NCBI GenBank assembly: GCA_030704615.1
Contig: CM060731.1
Span: forward strand, 57,764,756-57,828,755
Length of the DNA: 64,000 bases
Reading direction: 5' to 3'
Source of the DNA: Takakia lepidozioides
Lineage: Eukaryota; Streptophyta; Takakiopsida; Takakiales; Takakiaceae
Position numbers and translations under genes: made by a program. Position 1 is the first letter of the stretch, and every line of letters starts with the position of its first letter. Positions 56,957-64,000 of the stretch are shown here, one piece after another. The notes under the pieces were generated by a model. It was not told the DNA's origin. It saw nothing but the letters and a program-made list of their open reading frames with translations, and did not search any database.

Positions 56957-57145
56957 AGAGAGGGTTACATCGGTTACACGGGTGAGGGTCACATGGAAAG
57001 AGGGTTACATATGGTGGGGATTACATGGGATCACATAAATGGAGGGTTACATTATGAGGGGTTATGGAGTGAGGGTTACACCCGGCGGAGTTACAGAGGG
57101 TTACATGGGTTACATTGGGGTGAGGGGTACAGGATGATGGGGTTA
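56957..57145 (+). repeat. Minisatellite based on GGGTTACAT
   Basis: GAGGGTTACAT and relatives (GGGTTACACGG, GGGATTACATGG, GGGGTTACAGG) recur about twelve times at 10-20 bp spacing. Confidence 0.8.
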
Positions 57146-57359
57146 CAGGGGAATTGGCGGACTGGTGGAAGCGGCGGACTGGCGTCGTTTACGATGACGT
57201 GGGCGGCGACGACGCGCCGGGGGCGACGACGCCGATGGGATGAGAGCGGGGCTGGGGAGGGATTGACCGAGCCCAGCCGGCTGCCTTTCGGTGGTTGCTA
57301 GAGGCGGAGAACCGGCGGTACGGGGTGTCAGGGCTGGACCGTCCTGACGCTCTTGCATT

Positions 57360-57490
57360 AAGTTCTTACATTATTCCTATTATTGGAATTGGAATAATAT
57401 AGGAATATGAATAATATATTATTATATATTATTATAATAGGAATAATATGAATAATAATTAGAATTGGAATAATATTCCTATTTTCTTCT
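57360..57490. repeat. AT-rich inverted-repeat block
   Basis: Alternating ATTATTCC, GGAATAATAT and ATATTATTAT motifs make an extended imperfect palindrome. It may be a degenerate MITE core or simple sequence. Confidence 0.5.
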
Positions 57491-57835
57491 TAATATATCT
57501 TATTTGGGCAATCCAGTTATGAAATTTATAATGATTTAGACAGGTCATGAGCCAAATATGTATTAATTGGGCAAAGAGTCAGTGAGTAATTAATTATTTA
57601 TCAAACCTAACAACTAGTCTTAAATAATTGATTTGATTTGAAATATATTAGGCAGCACTGATCCGGCCATTCTCAGGTGATAACGGGTACCGTTATATTA
57701 TTTGACACAAGGCGCTACGTGGATCAAGCCATCAATCAAGCTGACAACAATCAATCCACTTGTTTGCTTGGTGTAGATTGAAAGGCAAACAAGTTACTTT
57801 GAGATAGAGGAGAACTGAGTAGAGCAGCTTTAGCA

Positions 57836-58323
57836 TTGAGAGTGCAGAGAACATTTTTGTGCCCGCAAATTGTACCAGCAAGCTACAACCTGCAGATGTC
57901 ATCCTTCAAAGACGTCTTAAGCGTGCTTTCAAAATGCAGTATTCGGAGTGGAGTTCCGCTCAAGTTCGACAACAACTTCAAAGAGAAGTTGCTCCCAAAG
58001 ACGTTCGACTTGATCTTTTTGTAAAAAACTTAAAAAAACCTGGTTTGTGGTTGGTCATTACAGTCATGGAAAGATGTGGCGAGGATGGAGGGTATGATTA
58101 GAAAAGGTTGGTCAACCTACGGACTGCTGAGACCTTTTGACTTGAGTTTCAGAATGAGGCCATTGAATATAATGCAACCTCTTCTTTATTCAACATAGCT
58201 TTATCAGATTTGTCTACAGAGACTCAGTCTATTGGTACTGAATCTGAATTAGTGGTAGTTGAAGAAGAACTAGCTGAAGATGTTTCTGAAGTAATGATTC
58301 TGTTTTCTGGACTGAGCTTATGA
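57836..58323 (+). pseudogene. pogo/Tigger-type DDE transposase C-terminal remnant
   Basis: VPANCTSKLQPADVILQRRL is the strand around the last catalytic Asp of pogo-like DDE_1 transposases (family pattern PxNCTSxLQPxD). It is followed by FKMQYSEWS and VAPKDVRLDL. The next pieces lie in other frames: SWKDVARMEGMIRKGWSTYG then LEFQNEAIEYNATSSLFNIA, matching the usual KxGW and C-terminal segments. At least two frameshifts separate these pieces and the catalytic N-terminal half is absent. Confidence 0.7.
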
Positions 58324-58329
58324 AAAAGT

Positions 58330-58948
58330 AGGTTGATTTTTAATTTCTTTTCATAGCTTATAGATTGATAGTAATCAGAACTATCACGATGTACTTCTAT
58401 GAATCAAGATAATTTCAAAACATATTTAATCATAATTTTCAAGATTTGGGCATTTTTTTATGAGAATTTATGAAATTTCAGCATTTGTTTTCAATCATTT
58501 TGCATGATTGGACTATTAAGGTCTGAATTTTATATTTTTTTGGACAAATGCTTAAAATAATTATTTTATGCCCAACCGTATAAGAGGCTACGGTAGTCTT
58601 TCTTTCCGGCCCTTCCAAACATGGCAAGCATTGAATTCCCAAGCAAGGAGACATCCAAAACTATGACTTAAAATGTGAACATGCTTCCTGTGTGTGGAAC
58701 AGACGATCTTGGGAAACACAAACGGAGCCTGGGGACTAGCTTAGAGTGTGCAGGCAACCCCGAGCTTATACTTTCTGCTTTTCAATGCACCCAAAAGGTT
58801 ATGCCTGTCCCAAAAGGTTACCTCCTTCCTGGTAATTGGTTTGTTTCTCCCCATCTGAGTGATGGAAATTGTTTCGGAGCATGTGTGGGTGCAGACCTAT
58901 TTTGAAGGGGCCAAGCTTTGGGGTGCATGGACAGGTATATAGGACTTG
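58330..58948. other. No supported gene
   Basis: A 76-codon frame at 58,675-58,905 (GYLLPGNWFVSPHLSDGNCF) has no recognised motif. It lies directly beside the Copia insertion and may be the broken end of something once continuous with DNA right of the element (63,138 on). Confidence 0.25.
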
Positions 58949-59198
58949 TGTAGAGATCGATGTATGGGAGGAACAAAAGCAGCTTTTTTCATTCCCGTAA
59001 CTCCCCAATACGTGCAGTCGCCCCACAACTTGCTTTGACTGTTTATGCCCCCCCCCCACTATCTAAAGTGGTATGCACCATGAATACTACTGCTATGTAA
59101 CTCCAGTACGTCAGTACATCTCTTTGTCCTAGTGGGGGGTCATGCTTCATCATTGGTGGGTCAATTACGATACCCTAGATGAATGTGATTTAACAACA
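58949..59198 (-). repeat. Copia 3' LTR
   Basis: 250 bp; lacks a 20-bp segment (AGCATGTAACTAATCTAACC) present in the partner LTR. Confidence 0.92.
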
Positions 59199-60318
59199 CT
59201 CCCCCTCGATCTGAAGATGGGTATTTCAGAGGATCAGAAGATTGATGCAGAATGGTTCATAGACAGTGGTGCCTCCAAGCATGTCACTGGTCACAAAAAT
59301 CTACTCTGTGAATATGAGAAGGGTGGTAGCTCCAACATCAACACTGCTGGGGGAGAAGCTCTCGCTGTAAAGGGACAGGGCAATGTGAAGATTCCCACTG
59401 TAGATGGAGCAATAAAATTTGAGAAGGTTCTGTATGTACCGGGTATCACGAAAAATTTGCTTTCAGTAGGATCTATTGCTGACAAGAAACACAAAGTTCT
59501 CTTTGATTCAAGCAGAGTCTGGATACTGAACAACTTCCCTACACCAGAATCTCGATTGTCACAGCAAGATAGGTCCAATGGCCTTTACAAATTCAGACCA
59601 CCTAGAAAATCTGAAATAAATGTTGCTGAAAGCATTGAGGCCGACACAGCAGAAAAGAACGCACTCCTCTGGCACAGGAGAATGGGGCATGTTAACTTCA
59701 AAAGTCGACAGTTGATGGCCTCAAATGCTAAGGTTGAAGGACTGCCTCAAATCACAATTCCAGACATTTCTGCATTGCATGCCACACTGGCAAACAGTGT
59801 AGAAAGCCAAAAAAGGGAGCAAGGGCAAACATCTGCGATGCATGCAAAGAATCATGGGAGCGGGCCCCAAAGCATGGAGCTCGACGAACAGAGGAGCCCC
59901 TGGCCCTAATCCTCACTGACCTATGTGGACCTCTCTCCACCAAATCAGCTTCTGGATCGAGGTACATACTCACCATGACTGATGACTTCAGTCGATATAC
60001 CTGGCTCTATATACCTGGCTCTATTTTTTGAAGAAGAAAAGCGAGACTTTGACTAAGTTCAAACAATTTAAGGCTACTGTTGAACTTCAGAGAGGCTCAA
60101 AAATTAAAGCCATACGCTGAGACAGGGGAAGTGAATACACCTCAAACGAGTTTATCAAGTTCTGTGGTGATAACGGAATTGTGAGGCAGCTAACTCAAGC
60201 TCACACTCCACACCAAAACGGAGTAGCTGAGCGGAAAAACAGGAGCTTGTTGGAGTGAGCACGGAGCATGGCTTTTGAAAGCAATCTACCTGCTCACTTA
60301 TGGTCTGAAGCAGCCCCT
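59199..60318 (+). pseudogene. Copia protease and integrase, inverted inside its element
   Basis: Plus strand, opposite to the rest of the element. Protease: WFIDSGASKHVTG with the DSG active site. Pre-integrase zinc finger: LLWHRRMGHVNFKSRQL, cysteines decayed. Integrase core: LTDLCGPLSTKSASGS, DRGSEYTSNEF and HQNGVAERKN, covering the D, D and E catalytic positions. In-frame stops occur before DRGSEY and after NRSLLE, and the block ends at HLWSEA, where the gag segment abuts in the opposite direction. The first codons follow the polypurine tract directly. Confidence 0.88.
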
Positions 60319-60640
60319 TGACAAGTAGTGCTTCTCCATCCCCACGTTTCCCGTGCTTGACTTCACTACAGAGGGCAGATCGTTGCGATACATGATGCTG
60401 TTGACGAGACCTTCGAAGGTCTCAGGTAGGGCCATCAAGACATATTCCACGATTTTGGAGTCATTTACAATTTCTCCAATGCATGCTAGCTCGTTCAATA
60501 GCTCCTTCAACTTAGTGAGGAAGTCGGTCATCGATCCAGTGTCTTCTTCGAACTTCAGATTGACCAGCCTCCTCCTGAGCAGCAGACGTCGTGAGTTCGT
60601 GTTGTTGGCAAACATCTCCTTTAAGAGATAATTGGCTTCA
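60298..60640 (-). pseudogene. Copia gag, second half, displaced
   Basis: NTNSRRLLLRRRLVNLKFEE, SMTDFLTKLKELLNELACIG and ALPETFEGLVNSIMYRNDLP are the UBN2-type gag region of Copia elements. It is in the same orientation as gag part 1 but lies downstream of RNase H instead of directly after gag part 1. Confidence 0.85.
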
Positions 60641-60659
60641 TTGCGAAGGAACTGTCACT

Positions 60660-62352
60660 ATGAATATTTACAAGTCCTAATCGTACTCTAAGCTTTTCGA
60701 ATGCAGTTCTTCCCAGGGATTTCGTCAATATGTCAGCCAGTTGTTCCGTTGTAGGCACGTGATTCACTTTGACCTCCCCTGAAATGATCTTCTCTCTCAC
60801 AAAATGGTGCTTTACCTCAATGTGTTTTGTCCGTCCGTGATAAACTGGGTTGTGCGCCAAGTTGAGGCTTCCTTGGTTGTCATCGCAAATGGTCGTGGAC
60901 TGTTTTGAATCTTGGATTCCGATTTCCCCTAGCAGCCTCCGCAGTCAAACAGCCTCCTTGGTGCCTTCAGTCACAGCCATGTACTCTGCTTCAGTTGATG
61001 AAAGCGCCACCGTAGGTTGCTTCTTGCTGTTCCAAGTGATCGGAGTGCTCCCGAGCATAAACACATATCCTGTTGTCGAATTTCTATCGTAGGCATCGCC
61101 TGCCCAATCAGCATCCGTAAATCCAAAAAGATCATCATCCTCCCCTCGCCGATACAACAAAGCAAAATCGATTGTACCTCGTAAGTACCTATAGATGTGT
61201 TTCACTGCCTGAGCATGAGGTTCTTGCGGCTGGGACATAAATCTGCTCACAACACTGACTGCAAATGCTATGTCAATTCAGAAAAATCAACTTGCCTACC
61301 ATTCGTTGGTAGTGTGCTATATCTGCAAGTGGACCCCCCATGTCGGGAACAAGCTTGATCTTCTCAGGCAGTGGTGTGTGAGTAGGATTGCAGTCGGAAA
61401 ATCCAAATTCCCTTAGCATCTCTTTGATGTACTGTCTCTGAGTAACCATGATTCCTTCATCCACGAATATAAATTCTAGTCCAAGTGAGTATGACAGGAG
61501 ACCTAAGTCTGACATCTCGAACTCCTTTTGAATTTCTTCTCGTATCAAAGCTATGCGTTCATCGTGGTTGCCAGTAAGGTAGACATCATCAACATAGAGA
61601 ATGAGCAAAACAGTCTTCCCTTTTTCTTCGTAGAAGTAAAGGTTGTAGTCTGCATTCGACTTGAACAACCCTTGACTCTTGAGGTAAGCATCGACCTTAC
61701 TGTACCAGGCTCTAGGTGCCTGTTTCAGACCATAGAGTGTTTTTTTGAGTTTGCAGGCATACTCACCTATGGAAGCTGCTTCAAAGCCTGGAGGTGGTAA
61801 GACGTAGATTTCTTCTTCTAGAATTCCGTTGAGGAATGCTGTCTTAACATCCAAGTGGAAGATTTTCCACCCCTTGTGTGCTGCCAGAGCTACCATGCTT
61901 CTCAAGGTGTTCCACTTCACCACAGGAGCAAAGGTTTCCGTGTAGTCCTGCCCTTCCTTCTGTTGGAATCCCTTGGCCACCAGCCTCGCTTTGAGTTTTG
62001 CTGCCGATCCATCTGCATTTGTTTTTACACGGTATATCCACTTGGTGGCAATGGGCTTTCTGTCATGAGGTAGATGAACTAATTCCCAAGTGTCGTTCTT
62101 GTAAATGGATTGAAGCTCATTGTCCATTGCCTCCTTCCACCCAGGATGCAACATGGCCATCTTGTGATCCAAAGGCAAGTCGATCAACTGGATCTCTTCA
62201 GCGGCATTAATGTGATAGTCTTGAAATTTGGTGGGAATTCGACTTACTTTGCCACTCCTGGTAACTGAGGTGGGTAGGTCTAGAGTTGCCAATCGTCTTC
62301 TTTGGTACGTCTTCAGCGGCACAATGGTACGAGCGGGTGGATCGAGACTCAT
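60660..62352 (-). pseudogene. Copia reverse transcriptase and RNase H, interrupted
   Basis: RT frame 62352-61273: WKEAMDNELQSIYKNDTWEL, KARLVAKGFQQKEGQDYTET, HLDVKTAFLNGILEEEIYV and LLILYVDDVYLTGNHDE with the YVDD catalytic box. A frameshift after GKLIFLN leads to the RNase H frame (AVKHIYRYLRGTIDFALLYR, FTDADWAGD, ALSSTEAEYMAVTEG). A TGA at 60,942-60,944 splits this from the tail (NPVYHGRTKHIEVKHHFVRE, QLADILTKSLGRTAFEKLR). Confidence 0.9.
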
Positions 62353-62399
62353 TGATGGCTGAATGAGGAATCATATCGTAAGCGGGGGCCGGGAGTGCG

Positions 62400-62741
62400 C
62401 CACCTGAGATGCTTGGATTTCTCCTTCATGACCTAATTGTGTAGCCTTGAAAGGATGATCTCGATTGCCCAACGGTGGTGAGGTTCGGTGATATTGGCCA
62501 GATGCGGGATTATATTGTCTTTCACATACAAAACAATCATCGTTAGTGCCTTCTGTCTACGCACTTTGAGAGCAGCCATCCCTTCGTCTGTGGCTGGGTT
62601 CAACGTTCTTCATGTAGGCTCCACCACCTCCCACAGGTCTTCACGTGTAAGCATGTTCTTGAGCTTGAAGCTCCAGACACTGTAGTTCTGGGCTCCTTCT
62701 AGCTTGGAAGCATCGCCAACTGAAGACTCTCTGAAACTCAT
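62400..62741 (-). pseudogene. Copia gag, first half
   Basis: Starts at an ATG (MSFRESSVGDASKLEGAQNY) shortly after the primer site. It continues SVWSFKLKNMLTREDLWEVV, an in-frame TGA, then KALTMIVLYVKDNIIPHLAN, the usual N-terminal gag (DUF4219/UBN2 type). It breaks off where the second gag half should begin. Confidence 0.85.
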
Positions 62742-62855
62742 GGTGGTTTGAGATTGTGGAGCTGAGCTCAACACAAATGGTCTGCTTCTACTGTTCCCCT
62801 GCAGCTAAGTCTGACAGTTTCCTCTAAAAACGAACTTCGCTGCACTGATCACTCG

Positions 62856-62867
62856 GCTCTGATACCA
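62856..62867 (-). other. Copia primer-binding site
   Basis: TGGTATCAGAGC directly next to the 5' LTR, complementary to initiator methionine tRNA. Confidence 0.92.
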
Positions 62868-63137
62868 TGTAGAGATCGCTGTATGGGAGGAACAGAAGCA
62901 GCTTTTTTCATTCACGTAACTCCCCAATATATGCAGTGGCCCCACAACTTTGCTTTGACTGTTTATGCCCCGCCCCACTATCTAAAGTGGTATGCACCAT
63001 GAATACTTCTGCTATGTAACTCCCGTACATCAGTACATCTCTTTGTCCTAGTGGGGGGTCATGCTTCATCATTAGCATGTAACTAATCTAACCGGTGGGT
63101 TAATTACAATACCCTAGATGAATCTGATTTAACAACA
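62868..63137 (-). repeat. Copia 5' LTR
   Basis: 270 bp; directly follows the primer site on the minus strand and carries the 20-bp segment missing from the partner. Confidence 0.92.
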
Positions 63138-63645
63138 ACTGGCAGGGCCATCGTTGGCATATCCTCAGCAGAGGATTCGATTACATTTCAGCCAATGAAC
63201 CTCATTTTAGGATGCGTCTGGGGAACCTTTGGGGGTTTCCTCAGTCACAGTGACCTGCCAAAGCTGGTGGACAAGTACTTGGCTGGGCTATAGTGCACTT
63301 GACACATTGATCACAGACTTTTGCACTGAGCTTCGGGTCATTCCAATCTACAGTAGGAGCAGTTATGGAGCATGTGTATATATATGGAACAGACATGTGT
63401 GTATTTTGCATCAAAATGTGTACCATACTACTGGCACTTGATGGCTGGTTACAATAATGTGTTCCAATTTTTGAGAGCTTTGTTTTGAACCACGCAGCTT
63501 TCTAACACTAGGAAATCAAGCTGGATCGCGACACCACCCATAGATTGCCCTTCCCACAAATCAACGATGCCGTGCAGCTCATGCAGGAGAGTACATACAT
63601 TCGATGTGTGCTGAACTATTTCAATGAGTGACTTGTTCTACGCTG
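63138..63645. other. Flank of the Copia element, unassigned
   Basis: A frame near 63,510-63,625 reads KLDRDTTHRLPFPQINDAVQ and stops before the LINE frame. It is coding-like but has no recognised motif and could belong to the LINE that follows, after a frameshift. Confidence 0.25.
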
Positions 63646-64000
63646 ATGCAAGAGGAGAGCAAGCCTCAAATTCCCTATTACCAAGGGGTGGACATCACAT
63701 CTAGACATGACCGCAACAGACTCATTAGGAGAGAGCTTATGGAATTACATGTCAAGAGAACTTGGAAGCTACCCAATCTCACGACAAAGCTCCACTTCTA
63801 TCGAGAGACATTCTTGGTGCTCCGAAATGATAGAATCTTGAGGCCAAATTACCTTTCAGCATCCTTATCTCCTTCCCTCCTGAGGGCATTGGGGCGGTTC
63901 AGGGTGGGTTCCCACAACCTACGGATAGAGATAGAGACTGGCAGATGGGAAAACCTGCAACGGGAGGACCGCCTATGTCCAGGGAGATTCCACGGTCTAT
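63646..64000 (+). mobile_element. C-terminal part of a second, different LINE (cut by the window edge)
   Basis: An open plus-strand frame reaches the window end: YYQGVDITSRHDRNRLIRRE, then TWKLPNLTTKLHFYRETFLV and LGRFRVGSHNLRIEIETGRW with REDRLCPGRF. The last pieces match the block before the C-terminal zinc knuckle of plant and animal LINE proteins (KFRxGSHxLxIETGRW...RxCxxC). It shares no close sequence with the LINE copies at 12.7-36 kb. Confidence 0.65.

Larger units (their letters stand above)
58949..63137 (-). mobile_element. Ty1/Copia LTR retrotransposon with scrambled interior
   Basis: LTRs of 250 bp (58,949-59,198) and 270 bp (62,868-63,137) in direct orientation, TGTTGTTAAATC...CTCTACA on the minus strand. 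Flanks ACTTG and ACTGG look like a 5-bp duplication with one change. Primer site TGGTATCAGAGC (62,867-62,856) and a polypurine tract GAGGGGGAG beside the left LTR show a minus-strand element. Inside, minus-strand order is gag part 1, RT, RNase H, gag part 2; then protease-integrase lies inverted on the plus strand. Normal Copia order is gag, protease, integrase, RT, RNase H. Stops and frameshifts are present throughout. Confidence 0.92.

Noticed and set aside
56957-57145. GGGTTACAT repeats as an internal telomere tract
   Set aside because: The unit is irregular (10-20 bp) and does not match plant (TTTAGGG) or other known telomere repeats in tandem.
56948-57301. 117-codon Gly/His/Tyr-rich frame
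   Set aside because: Reads through the GGGTTACAT minisatellite and a GC-rich stretch; not protein-like.

Overview
The window looks like nuclear DNA of a plant-lineage (streptophyte) eukaryote. Its genes are split by many GT-AG introns, and the recognisable proteins are of plant type: a plant Rpn1, plant-type monoacylglycerol lipase, p24-beta-like cargo receptor, plant serine-rich protein and a USP domain like that of plant receptor-like cytoplasmic kinases. About a third to a half of the window is transposon-derived: LINEs, a Ty3/Gypsy chromovirus, a Ty1/Copia element, and CACTA-, pogo- and MITE-like pieces. A non-seed streptophyte, perhaps a charophyte alga, would fit, but this is inference; no species can be fixed from the sequence alone.

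Layout. 0-20 kb is the gene-rich part. A MITE-like element lies at 0.9-1.4 kb. It is followed by a kinase-less USP-domain gene (3.27-5.70 kb, +), a monoacylglycerol lipase (8.6-9.8 kb, -) head to head with a p24 cargo receptor (10.2-13.4 kb, +), and a serine-rich-protein gene (17.2-18.1 kb, +). The last intron of the p24 gene holds three stacked LINE tails. 20.3-37.5 kb (-) is one 24-exon gene for the proteasome subunit Rpn1, whose reading frame closes exactly (905 residues). Its introns carry two large truncated LINE copies of the same family as the p24-intron tails, plus an older antisense fragment.

37.5-57.4 kb is a repeat-rich accessory region. It holds GTCTG-rich DNA, three adjoining minisatellites, transposase fragments of CACTA type, and a 6.5-kb chromovirus flanked by a perfect 5-bp duplication. 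Next is a multi-exon gene in which an FCP1/NIF-type phosphatase domain sits between a plant-transposase (Transposase_24-like) region and a DUF8039-like region. After it come CACTA-like subterminal repeats ending in TTGTAGTG and a truncated Ulp1-like protease gene. 57.8-58.3 kb is a decayed pogo-type transposase. 58.9-63.1 kb is a Copia element with correct LTRs, primer site and polypurine tract but an internally scrambled, partly inverted coding region. The right edge enters a second, different LINE.

The host genes are ordinary housekeeping functions (protein turnover, lipid hydrolysis, secretory traffic). The most unusual part is 50.9-55.4 kb, a transposon-type gene that appears to have captured a phosphatase domain. 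Next are the LINE family that lacks a poly(A) tail and sits in pyrimidine/(CT)n sites, and the scrambled Copia. Exon borders were read by eye from splice sites and phase; family assignments are from recognised motifs, not searches.
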